Below the pieces are notes generated by a model, which searched no databases, was not told where the DNA came from, and saw only the letters and a program-made list of their open reading frames with translations. From GWA2-66-18 sp964537395 (GTDB lineage: Bacteria; Elusimicrobiota; Elusimicrobia; UBA1565; UBA9628): a stretch of DNA of 64,000 bases. The translations under genes and the position numbers were made by a program. The stretch lies in NCBI GenBank assembly GCA_964537395.1, contig CAZIBN010000004.1:8463-72462 (forward strand). The letters are read 5' to 3'. Below, in pieces: positions 9,040-16,468 of the stretch (positions are counted from its first letter, which is position 1; each line of letters starts with the position of its first letter).

Positions 9040-9068
9040 TTGACAACTTTATAACCACATGCTAAGAT
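9040..9068 (+). promoter_or_regulatory. Strong sigma70-type promoter of parAB
   Basis: TTGACA (9040-9045), 17-bp spacer, TAAGAT (9063-9068). The predicted start near 9075 falls inside the first of two identical 19-bp repeats. The promoter sits in an AT-rich 220-bp region divergent from the glutamine synthetase promoter; nothing coding is seen in the region. Confidence 0.78.
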
Positions 9069-9129
9069 AGTTTTCACGAGTAAACACCCGTTTTCGATGT
9101 CAGGAAAATGAGTTTTCACGAGTAAACAC
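9069..9129 (+). promoter_or_regulatory. Two identical 19-bp direct repeats in the parA leader (parS-like operator candidate)
   Basis: AGTTTTCACGAGTAAACAC occurs at 9069-9087 and again at 9111-9129, 42 bp apart start to start, which is close to four helical turns. The core GTTTTCACGAGTAAAC is 12/16 palindromic and resembles a ParB parS site (GTTTCACGTGAAAC) with one extra base per half. Copy 1 overlaps the transcription start, copy 2 ends three bases before the parA ATG where a ribosome-binding site would normally lie. Autoregulation by ParA/ParB is inferred. Confidence 0.65.
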
Positions 9130-9132
9130 AAC

Positions 9133-9948
9133 ATGGCTGAAATAATCGCGATTGCAAATCAGAAGGGAGGGGTGGGGAAAACCACCACTGCTGTCAATCT
9201 GGCCTCGGCTTTGGCCGTCCTGGGCCACGAAACCCTCTTAATCGACATGGACCCCCAAGGCAACGCCACATCCGGGGTAGGCTTCAACAAGCACGAATTC
9301 GACCCGAACATGTACGATGTCCTTGTGGATCTCCACCCGCTGGAAAAGACCATCAAGCAGTCACCGCTGCCGAAACTATCCGCGGCGGGGGCAAACAACG
9401 ATCTGGCGGGGGCCGAAATCGAACTCGTTTCGGCCCTAGCGCGCGAAAGCCGGCTCAAAGGGGCCCTTTCGGCGGTCAAGAACAGGTTTTCATTCGTGGT
9501 CATCGATTGCCCGCCGTCCTTGGGCCTTTTGACGGTCAATGCCCTGAATGCGGCCGACAAGATCATCATCCCCATCCAGGGAGAATACTACTCCATGGAG
9601 GGTTTAGCACAATTCACAGGGGCTGTGGATAGAGTGAAAAGTGCCTTGAACCCAAAACTCGAAACGGAGGGGGGGGTCCTGACCATGTTCGACTCCCGCA
9701 TGACCCTCTCAAACCAGGTCAAGGACGAGGTTCAGAAGTTCTTCGGCCCCAAGATGTTCCAGTCCATCATACCCCGCAACATCCGCTTGGCCGAGGCCCC
9801 CGGGTTCGGCCAAAGCATTTTCCAGTACGACGCCAAGTCCAAGGGGGCCGAGGCCTACATGGCCTTCGCCCGGGAGTTCCTATCCCGACGGGGCCTGTCA
9901 ACGCCACCCGCCCCAGTCGCCACAGAAACCACGGAGAATCCAGCATGA
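9133..9948 (+). CDS. parA: ParA/Soj chromosome-partitioning ATPase
   Basis: A 271-residue deviant-Walker ATPase that cycles on the nucleoid to segregate origins with ParB. The deviant Walker A, KGGVGKTT, is at residues 11-18, LLIDMDPQGNATSG follows, and VVIDCPPSLG is the Walker B region. Length and layout match Soj rather than plasmid ParA with an N-terminal HTH, so autoregulation would have to act through ParB or another factor. The start ATG has no Shine-Dalgarno but sits three bases after the second operator-like repeat. The last codons overlap parB by ATGA. It lies about 17 kb from the origin, usual for chromosomal parAB. Confidence 0.95.
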   Translation: MAEIIAIANQKGGVGKTTTAVNLASALAVLGHETLLIDMDPQGNATSGVGFNKHEFDPNMYDVLVDLHPLEKTIKQSPLPKLSAAGANNDLAGAEIELVSALARESRLKGALSAVKNRFSFVVIDCPPSLGLLTVNALNAADKIIIPIQGEYYSMEGLAQFTGAVDRVKSALNPKLETEGGVLTMFDSRMTLSNQVKDEVQKFFGPKMFQSIIPRNIRLAEAPGFGQSIFQYDAKSKGAEAYMAFAREFLSRRGLSTPPAPVATETTENPA

Positions 9949-10847
9949 CCCGCAAAGCTCTCGGCCGCGGCCTTTCAGCCCTCATTCCCGCCTCCGCCAC
10001 ACCACTCCCTGCACCCTCGGCGGGAACGAATTCCGTTATTGAGGGGGGCGTCCTTAAGATCCCCGTCGAGAAGATCCGCCCCAACCATCTCCAACCCCGG
10101 CGCCACTTCGAACCTGAGGCCTTGGCCGCTCTCGCGAAAACGATCAGCCAGCATGGTCTTGGACAACCCATCCTTGTGTCTTACGATTTGGCGACACGAT
10201 CCTATGAGTTGATCGCCGGCGAACGCCGCTGGCGCGCAACCCAGCTCGCCGGTTTTAAGGAAATAGAGGTCATCGTCCGCGAGCCCAGGGACGAGAAGCA
10301 CCGCATGGCCATGACCCTCATCGAGAACCTGCAGCGCGAAGAGCTCAATCCGATCGAGGTCGCGCTCGGCTACCTGAGACTGATGAAGGAGTTCGGCATC
10401 AACCAGACCGCGCTCGCCGAAGAGGTGGGAAAGTCCAAGGCAACGATATCGAACACCCTCCGTTTGCTGGAGCTCTCGGATGAAATCCAGAAAGCCCTGC
10501 AGTACGGCCAGGTCAGCGAGGGCCACGGCCGCGCGTTGCTGACGATCACCGATCCTAACCTCCGCCACGCCGTATTCCAAAAGCTGGTCGCCAATAAATT
10601 ATCCGTCCGGGAAACCGAGGCGCTGGCACGTGAGATGGAGGCCGGCCCTGCCTCCGATCAGGAGCCCGTCAAAAACAAAACGGAAGCCAAATCAGCCGAC
10701 CTGCGCTCGCTCGAGGACTCTCTCCAGCAGATCCTCGGCACCAAGGTCGTCATCCGCACCAAGAAGGTTGCCTCGAAAGGCTCCATCCAGATCTCATTCT
10801 TCTCCTTTGAAGACTTCGACCGCATAGTAAAAGTGCTTAATAAATAA
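9945..10847 (+). CDS. parB: ParB/Spo0J chromosome-partitioning protein
   Basis: A 300-residue CTPase-type DNA clamp that loads at parS. The N-terminal MTRKALGRGLSALIP is the usual ParA-activating tail. LQPRRHF starts the ParB/Srx domain, with the GERRWRA (CTP-binding) motif and ENLQREELNPIE following. The HTH is around ALAEEVGKSKATISNTLRLL. A C-terminal dimerisation region of about 45 residues follows a charged linker. Translationally coupled to parA (ATGA) and to the next secreted-protein gene (TAATG). Confidence 0.95.
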   Translation: MTRKALGRGLSALIPASATPLPAPSAGTNSVIEGGVLKIPVEKIRPNHLQPRRHFEPEALAALAKTISQHGLGQPILVSYDLATRSYELIAGERRWRATQLAGFKEIEVIVREPRDEKHRMAMTLIENLQREELNPIEVALGYLRLMKEFGINQTALAEEVGKSKATISNTLRLLELSDEIQKALQYGQVSEGHGRALLTITDPNLRHAVFQKLVANKLSVRETEALAREMEAGPASDQEPVKNKTEAKSADLRSLEDSLQQILGTKVVIRTKKVASKGSIQISFFSFEDFDRIVKVLNK

Positions 10848-11851
10848 TGATAATTTCATATTTAGGCGTCCTCCTCTCCGTGGCTGCCGCTGCGGCTGCG
10901 GCGGACGGCCTACCAGCCTCGCTGTCAACGAGCTCGATCGTTCCGACGATCGTGACTCTTGCGCCGAGCCTGCACGAGTACACCCGGTTCGCGGACGGGG
11001 GGCCTGACGCGAACTGGTACGTCGGATTCAATAACGCGTGGATCATCAAGCTCCCGCCAGCGCCGGCGGGAGAATTCGCGCACGCCTTCATCGGCGCAAA
11101 GCTCGGGCGTGCCAAGACGCGCCCCGTTCCTGGTAAGCCTTGGCTGCGCGAAACGATTCCCGGGAAGGTCTACGCGGGAATCTCCTCCTCGCCCTCCTGG
11201 AGCTCGGAGCAGAGCTTTTTTATCGCCGAAACCCGCGACATTCCCGCCGAGGCCGATCCCCAGGCGCGCGTCGACGGCGTAGGGGCCGGTGAATGGTTCT
11301 GGGCCGAGGTGCCGCTGACGCAGGTGAGCTTCACCGCTCCGAACTACCTCATCGTCTGGTCGCCGACGAATTATTTCACGAAAGCTTCGAGCGCGCCGAT
11401 CCTAGCCGCCACCGATCTCGACGAGCCGGGCGGGGAAACCCGCGCGTGGCTCAATCGCTCGATCCAAGGCGTGCCTCCGCGCTCCCGGGGCGCCTCCCTG
11501 GAGACGCCGCTCAACACCTTGGCACCCGCCATCGCGATCAAGCTCGTGCCTCCCGGCCCCGACGAGCCCGCCGTGTCCGTCGCCGACTTCAGCGTGGCGC
11601 GCGCGGGCAAGCGCGTGATCGTGCGCTTCTCCGCCGCGGGCGAGGACGTGGCCGAGGCCTGGGTGGAAGCGTCCCGCGACCAGCTGGAATGGCAGCGAGT
11701 CTCGCGCATCCAACGCAAGCCGCCCTACATATTCTCCCTTTCCCCTGAAAAGACGCCTGCCCCCGGCTCGTACCTGCGCGGCCTGGCCCGTGACATCTCC
11801 GGAGCGACCGGAGCCTCCGAAGGCTTCATGATTCCCTATGCGCCGCGCTGA
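10847..11851 (+). CDS. Secreted protein of unknown function
   Basis: A 334-residue protein with an N-terminal hydrophobic signal (MIISYLGVLLSVAAAAAAA). The remainder is rich in aromatic and Pro/Gly residues, with a beta-sandwich look in the last 90 residues (SVADFSVARAGKRVIVRFSAAG, then EWQRVSR), reminiscent of a fibronectin-III-like fold; this is a visual guess. No catalytic motif is recognised. The start overlaps the parB stop (TAATG) and the 3' end overlaps asd by 14 bp, so it is read with parAB. Confidence 0.7.
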   Translation: MIISYLGVLLSVAAAAAAADGLPASLSTSSIVPTIVTLAPSLHEYTRFADGGPDANWYVGFNNAWIIKLPPAPAGEFAHAFIGAKLGRAKTRPVPGKPWLRETIPGKVYAGISSSPSWSSEQSFFIAETRDIPAEADPQARVDGVGAGEWFWAEVPLTQVSFTAPNYLIVWSPTNYFTKASSAPILAATDLDEPGGETRAWLNRSIQGVPPRSRGASLETPLNTLAPAIAIKLVPPGPDEPAVSVADFSVARAGKRVIVRFSAAGEDVAEAWVEASRDQLEWQRVSRIQRKPPYIFSLSPEKTPAPGSYLRGLARDISGATGASEGFMIPYAPR

Positions 11852-12890
11852 CGGCCTGCGCGTCGGCGTCGTCGGGGCGACCGGGATGGTCGGCCGCGAG
11901 CTCGTGGCACTCCTCGAGTCCCGCCGTTTTCCCGTCGGCGAGCTTCTCCCGTTCTCCTCGGGGCGAGCCGCGTCCTCGGTTCGCTTCAGGAATCGCAGGC
12001 TCACAGCGCCGGGCGTCTCGAGATCCGCACTGAGATCCTGCGACGTCGTGTTTCTCGTCAGCTCCGATGAGGTCGCGCTTGAGCTCGCCCCCGCGCTCGC
12101 CGCGCTCGGCGTCTGGACCATCGATGACAGCGCGGCGTTTCGGTTAAACAAAAACACGCCGTTGGTGATCCCTGAGGTGAATAGCTCGGCCCTCAGGAAG
12201 GACCGCCGTTTGATCGCCGGCCCCAACTGCACGATGACGGGGCTTGCCGTCGCTGGGGCTCTTCTCCATCGAACGGTCGGCGTGCGAGAGGTTCGCCTGG
12301 CATCCTACCAGGCCGTCTCCGGCGCCGGCAAGGCCGCGCTGGCCGAGCTGTTCTCTCAATATTCCTCTCTCTCCGGGCTCGGACCGAAACCCGACGGTCG
12401 CGCGCCGGTGCTCGCCGCTGGCTCCTCCACCGTCCTCCCGCGCGCGATCGCCTACAACGCGATCCCCCAGGTCGGTCGCTTCGGCACCGACGGCTACTCG
12501 GGCGAGGAGGCCAAGGTCGCCGCCGAGCTGCGCAAGATCTGGTCGGCGCCGGGGCTTAAGGTCTCCGTGACCGCCGTGCGCGTGCCGACGATCCGCGGCC
12601 ACGCCTTGGCCGCGTGGCTGACATTAACGCGTCCTCTCTCTTTATCCCGCGCCCGCGCGCTCCTCGCGAAGACTCCGGGACTGGTTCTCTCTCCGGAAGG
12701 CGACTATCCCACGCCGCGTTCGGCGGGGGGGAAAGGGCCCGTATACGCCGGCCGCCTTCGCCAGGGGACTACGCCGAGGGAGTTAGCACTTTGGATCGTA
12801 GCCGACAACCTCCTTAAGGGCGCCGCGCTGAACTCCGTGCAGGTCGCCGAGGAGCTTCTCCGCCGCGGCTGGCTCAAGCGCCGGAAATGA
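11838..12890 (+). CDS. asd: Aspartate-semialdehyde dehydrogenase-like protein
   Basis: A 350-residue NADP-dependent dehydrogenase expected to make aspartate semialdehyde for Lys/diaminopimelate, Thr and Met synthesis. VGVVGATGMVGREL (9-22) is the Rossmann nucleotide loop, C131 in AGPNCTM is the catalytic cysteine, and H255 in TIRGHA is the catalytic histidine. N-acetyl-gamma-glutamyl-phosphate reductase (ArgC) has the same fold, but the PNCTM and VRVPTIRGHA segments favour Asd. It sits between two secreted-protein genes behind parAB with overlapping ends on both sides, an unusual location. Confidence 0.9.
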   Translation: MRRADGLRVGVVGATGMVGRELVALLESRRFPVGELLPFSSGRAASSVRFRNRRLTAPGVSRSALRSCDVVFLVSSDEVALELAPALAALGVWTIDDSAAFRLNKNTPLVIPEVNSSALRKDRRLIAGPNCTMTGLAVAGALLHRTVGVREVRLASYQAVSGAGKAALAELFSQYSSLSGLGPKPDGRAPVLAAGSSTVLPRAIAYNAIPQVGRFGTDGYSGEEAKVAAELRKIWSAPGLKVSVTAVRVPTIRGHALAAWLTLTRPLSLSRARALLAKTPGLVLSPEGDYPTPRSAGGKGPVYAGRLRQGTTPRELALWIVADNLLKGAALNSVQVAEELLRRGWLKRRK

Positions 12891-13741
12891 AGTTCGCGCT
12901 CGCGCTGCTGCTCGCGACCTCCGCCGCCGCGCAGGCAGGCCCATTTGACGCCGCCGACGAGGCCTGGCGCACGAAGGGCTTCGCCGTAAAAGAGCGCGTC
13001 TCCGACACGAATGGCGACCTCTCGGTCTCCGCCGTCATTTATAGCCCGACAGCCGGCGGCGGCGACCGCCTCGAAGTCTATGTCGTCGCCAAGGGCAGAG
13101 CCTATCTGGGCTTCACCCATCCGTCGACGGTCGAACGGCTCGAGCTTGACCCGTCGCCCGCCGGACGTTTCGCCGACATGTTCCACGACGGCTCGCTGGC
13201 CGTGGCCTACCGCGCGACCCGCGCCTCCCTGGGCGCGACCGAGCTCAACATCCTGCGATGGAAGCGCTTCAAGATCGAGCGGGTCGCGGTATTCCCCGAA
13301 GGCCGATTTCATCGCCTCGAGAGCGGAGCCGTGGTGGCGGCGCGCGAGCTTCCGCTCGGACGATATCTCTCGATGGGCTGCGAGGACTTCGGCACGATCT
13401 CGCGCTCCGCCTTCAAGACCACTTTGAACGCGCCCCGCATCGGCGGCTTTGTGGACGCCTCCTCCGAGAACCCCGGCTACTACAAGGCCGAGATCGCCCG
13501 CAAAGAGAAGGCGATGGCCCGGCTTAAAGGCGAGCTCGAGAAGAACGCGGGGGAATACCTCGGCCTCGCGATCTCGACTTATTACGACTACGCGGCCCTC
13601 GGCCGCGCGCGGGAAGGCTGGACGCGCCTGCGGGAGTTCTTCACGATCCCGGCCTTGGCGCCCGCCGCGGTGAAAACCTGCATGTCCTCGATGGAAAAGG
13701 ATCTGCGGGGCAAGCTCAAGGTTCCCGCCGGCTGGCCCTAG
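12887..13741 (+). CDS. Secreted protein of unknown function
   Basis: A 284-residue protein with signal peptide MKFALALLLATSAAAQAG. The mature part has two cysteines (SMGCEDF and KTCMSS) that could form a disulfide, and a charged helical segment (AEIARKEKAMARLKGELEK) around 204-222. No family recognised. The start overlaps asd in ATGA, making it the likely last gene of the parAB-asd run; the next gene begins with its own promoter-like -10. Confidence 0.7.
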   Translation: MKFALALLLATSAAAQAGPFDAADEAWRTKGFAVKERVSDTNGDLSVSAVIYSPTAGGGDRLEVYVVAKGRAYLGFTHPSTVERLELDPSPAGRFADMFHDGSLAVAYRATRASLGATELNILRWKRFKIERVAVFPEGRFHRLESGAVVAARELPLGRYLSMGCEDFGTISRSAFKTTLNAPRIGGFVDASSENPGYYKAEIARKEKAMARLKGELEKNAGEYLGLAISTYYDYAALGRAREGWTRLREFFTIPALAPAAVKTCMSSMEKDLRGKLKVPAGWP

Positions 13742-13762
13742 ACGCGCGCCGGGCCTTTCGGG

Positions 13763-13768
13763 TAGAAT
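13763..13768 (+). promoter_or_regulatory. -10 element TAGAAT, six bases before the next start
   Basis: TAGAAT ends six bases before ATG 13775, consistent with a leaderless transcript. No convincing -35 was found. Confidence 0.45.
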
Positions 13769-13774
13769 CGGCGC

Positions 13775-14272
13775 ATGACCAACATCCTCGCCGTCGCCGC
13801 GCTGATCGCCTCTCAGATGGGAGCGCCGCTCCCCGCCGACACCCCCGCCGTCGTCGTGCCGGTCGCGACGGCGAAAGCCGCTGCAGCGCCCAGCGCCGCC
13901 CTGAGCTCCGGATACATCTCGGCCTCGGGCAACCTGACCGGCTCCGGCTATCTGCAGTGCCATTCGGGCTGGATGAACGGATCGATCAATCTCAGCGCCC
14001 AGATGTCGGTCAACGGCCCTGACGGCGTACACGGGACTGTTCCTGTCTCAGGCTATGTCCACCTGAGCGGCTCATGCCAGAACGGGTCAGGCTTTGTGAA
14101 CGGATCCGCGTCGGTGAACGGCTATGGCACCCTCTATACGCGTGAAGGCAAGCGCGCCGGAACGGTCAACCTCAACGGTTCGGTGTTCGTCAACCAGTAC
14201 GCCTCCGGCTACCTGTGGGTCAACCAGTACGCGAACGTGAGCGGCTACTTCACCGCCGATCCCGCGAACTAG
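13775..14272 (+). CDS. Secreted Gly/Ser/Asn-rich repetitive protein
   Basis: A 165-residue protein with a short N-terminal hydrophobic segment that looks like a signal (MTNILAVAALIASQMGA). From residue 45 it is an irregular repeat of Gly-Ser/Asn-Gly turns alternating with hydrophobic and aromatic residues (SGYISASGN, GSGYLQCHSG, SGYVHLSGS, SGYLWVNQY), suggesting stacked beta strands such as a small beta-solenoid. Two cysteines could pair. It converges on speE, the two stop codons sharing CTAG. Function unknown. Confidence 0.7.
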   Translation: MTNILAVAALIASQMGAPLPADTPAVVVPVATAKAAAAPSAALSSGYISASGNLTGSGYLQCHSGWMNGSINLSAQMSVNGPDGVHGTVPVSGYVHLSGSCQNGSGFVNGSASVNGYGTLYTREGKRAGTVNLNGSVFVNQYASGYLWVNQYANVSGYFTADPAN

Positions 14273-15117
14273 CGTCCGATCGCCGTCTTGAGGAAGTTCG
14301 GGAGAGCGAAGCAGGCGGCGTGTATCTCGGCGTTATACCACCGAAGCTTCAGCTTCGAAGCCTTGACGCGCGCCGGGCGGAAGTCCTTCAACGGATGAAG
14401 ACCCTTCGTCGCGAAGGTGAACGCCCACAGACCACCGGGATAGGTCAGGTTGTTGAACAGGCAGACCTCGACGACAGGAAATATTTTTTTGGTGATTCTA
14501 AACAGATTTTTGATCGTCGAGATCTCATAGAACGGTGACCCCGCCTGGCTGGCCACGACGCCGTCCTCGGTCAGAATCCTCTTCACGTTCATGTAGAACG
14601 AGGGCCCGAACAGCTCCGCGGCCGGCCCGAAGGGCTCCGTCGAGTCCACGATCACGACGTCGAACTTCTCGTTCGTCTCCGCAACGAACTTCACGCCATC
14701 GTCGATAAGCACTGTTGCCCGTCTATCGGAGAGAGCTCCCGCCGTCTGCGGAATGTGCTTTCGCGAGGCGGAAACCACGAGGCCATCGATCTCGACCAAG
14801 GTGCAGCTCTCCACCGTCTTATGCCGCAGCACCTCTCGCACGGTGCCGCCGTCGCCGCCCCCGATGACGAGCACGCGGCGGGGCTTGGGGTGCAGGAACA
14901 AGGCGGGGTGCGCGATCATCTCGTGATAGACGAACTCGTCGCGCTCGGAGACCATCGTCATGCCGTCGATAAGCAAAAGCTTTCCGTGGCCGGCGGTCTC
15001 CACAACCTCGACGGTCTGAAACGGGCTCTTGCCCTTAAAAAGACGCTTCTTGAGCTTAAAGCTCGTCCGCACGATGCCCTGGTAGACCTCGTCCACCCAG
15101 ACGGTCTTTTTGCTCAC
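14269..15117 (-). CDS. speE: Spermidine synthase
   Basis: A 282-residue aminopropyltransferase moving the aminopropyl group from decarboxylated AdoMet to putrescine. GGGDGG (86-91) is the nucleotide-binding loop, VEID the ribose-binding acid, and VDSTEPFGPA (catalytic D158) the active site; LLIDGMTMVSERDEF and YHEM are also family signatures. It is translated directly after the AdoMet decarboxylase (ATGA overlap at 15114-15117), a clear functional pair. Ornithine- or agmatine-accepting variants are possible; agmatinase at the left edge supports a putrescine route. Confidence 0.94.
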   Translation of the reverse strand: MSKKTVWVDEVYQGIVRTSFKLKKRLFKGKSPFQTVEVVETAGHGKLLLIDGMTMVSERDEFVYHEMIAHPALFLHPKPRRVLVIGGGDGGTVREVLRHKTVESCTLVEIDGLVVSASRKHIPQTAGALSDRRATVLIDDGVKFVAETNEKFDVVIVDSTEPFGPAAELFGPSFYMNVKRILTEDGVVASQAGSPFYEISTIKNLFRITKKIFPVVEVCLFNNLTYPGGLWAFTFATKGLHPLKDFRPARVKASKLKLRWYNAEIHAACFALPNFLKTAIGR

Positions 15118-16052
15118 AGGACGATCTCGACGGCGGGGGCCGCCCCTTCGACCGGCTTGAAGTGATGGTCGAAGGTCACGCGATAGCCGCAGGACAGGTT
15201 TTGGCGCACCGCGCGCTTGATCGGATAGTAGCAGCGGATCTTCTGCCGCGACGCCTGCGGCTGGAAGAGGATGACATCGCAGGACTGCGGCTTGAACAGG
15301 TCGAGCACGCGCGTGATGGTCTCGTTGGCGTCGCCCTCGACCGCGTTCGTCTCGAAGCTCACGTACGAGCCGATCTTCTGCGGCGTCACATGGATGGTGT
15401 AGTACTTGGAGCCGCGGATCGCATTGAGCGAATAGCCCATCGGCTCGAACAGGTAGTCGTCCACCTGGAATCCCGGGAGGATCGACCAGACGCCGGACTT
15501 TTCCTTGATGAAATCCTTCTTGCGGGCAGGGCCGCTCATGAAGACCCGGGAGGCCTGAGGATCGATGCCATGCATCAGGATCTCGAGCGTCAGGTCCTCA
15601 GCCGCCGGCGCATACACCTTGTCCAGATGGAAAAGAAACACGTGGTGGTCGTCCCCGTCGCCGAAACGATAGGACTTCGCCGGCATGCGGTCGGTCAGGC
15701 GGCGGCAGTCGTCGAAGAAGTTCGAGGGCTGATATTCCTGGTGATGCGCGTTCTTGCGCTCGTAGACAAGATACTGGAACGCGTCCGTGCCGAAATCATC
15801 CACCAGCGCGATGACCGCGGCGACGAGGTCCGTACGGCCGCAGGTGATCATCGTCAGCCAGGTGTCGGTGACGAACAGGCTTGATTCGGACAGCAGGTAC
15901 GCATCCATGGATTCATTCGAGATCGTCGACAGAACCTGCGCGTTAGCCTTCGCGACGATGCCTTTCCAATAGTCGTGACCGCGGGCCCGCAATGAGGGCA
16001 GCCCCGGCACCATGGCGAGCTCTACTTTCTTTTCTGGTCCTTCGAAAAACAT
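15114..16052 (-). CDS. speD: S-adenosylmethionine decarboxylase, eukaryotic AMD1-type
   Basis: A 312-residue pyruvoyl-dependent enzyme making decarboxylated AdoMet. It resembles animal and plant AdoMetDC along its whole length, not the short (about 120-residue) bacterial SpeD. Self-cleavage would fall between E56 and S57 in LLSESSLFV (human E67/S68). C71 in ITCGRT matches human C82, S208 in EPMGYSLN human S229, H221 in YYTIHVTP human H243; FFEG-x-E near the start matches substrate-binding glutamates, and SYVSFETN is conserved. All catalytic positions are present, so an active enzyme is likely. Human assignments are from memory of the family. It sits in a leftward run with mazG before it and speE after it. 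Confidence 0.93.
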   Translation of the reverse strand: MFFEGPEKKVELAMVPGLPSLRARGHDYWKGIVAKANAQVLSTISNESMDAYLLSESSLFVTDTWLTMITCGRTDLVAAVIALVDDFGTDAFQYLVYERKNAHHQEYQPSNFFDDCRRLTDRMPAKSYRFGDGDDHHVFLFHLDKVYAPAAEDLTLEILMHGIDPQASRVFMSGPARKKDFIKEKSGVWSILPGFQVDDYLFEPMGYSLNAIRGSKYYTIHVTPQKIGSYVSFETNAVEGDANETITRVLDLFKPQSCDVILFQPQASRQKIRCYYPIKRAVRQNLSCGYRVTFDHHFKPVEGAAPAVEIVL

Positions 16053-16466
16053 CTAACGTGTCCTCTTATTACGTGCGGCCACTTCCTTCTCGCGCAATGC
16101 TCGCTCGCCGGCCTTGATCGACTTCCAGTTCGCCAGAACTTCCTTCGAGTTCTTGAAGGTCCGCGTGCGGCCGAAAACATGAGGGTGGCGGCGAATGAGC
16201 TTCTTAGCCTGGCTCTCGGCCACCGTGTCGAGATCGAAGCGCTTCTTTCCCAGACGCGCGAGAAAGAGGACGTGGAAAAGGATGTCGCCCAGCTCGTCCT
16301 CGATCTCATGCCAGCGCCCACCCGCGAGCGCGTCGGCCAGCTCAGCCGACTCCTCGCGAAGGAAGGGGATCAAGGTCTTGTGCGTCTGCTCCCGGTCCCA
16401 AGGGCAGCCTTTCGGGCCCAGAAGCTTGGCCACGACGGCGTCGAGCCTTCGGATTCCCTTGGCCAT
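16053..16466 (-). CDS. mazG: MazG-family nucleoside triphosphate pyrophosphohydrolase
   Basis: A 137-residue single-domain MazG that hydrolyses NTPs to NMP and PPi, thought to clean nucleotide pools. GCPWDREQTHKTL is the family opening, E38-E39-x2-E42 and E58-x2-D61 supply the Mg-binding EExxE and ExxD motifs. It is half the length of the two-domain E. coli enzyme. Its stop is immediately followed by the speD ATG (TAGATG), and its start is two bases beyond the serS stop. An in-frame extension to 16691 covers serS and is rejected. Confidence 0.9.
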   Translation of the reverse strand: MAKGIRRLDAVVAKLLGPKGCPWDREQTHKTLIPFLREESAELADALAGGRWHEIEDELGDILFHVLFLARLGKKRFDLDTVAESQAKKLIRRHPHVFGRTRTFKNSKEVLANWKSIKAGERALREKEVAARNKRTR

Positions 16467-16468
16467 GG

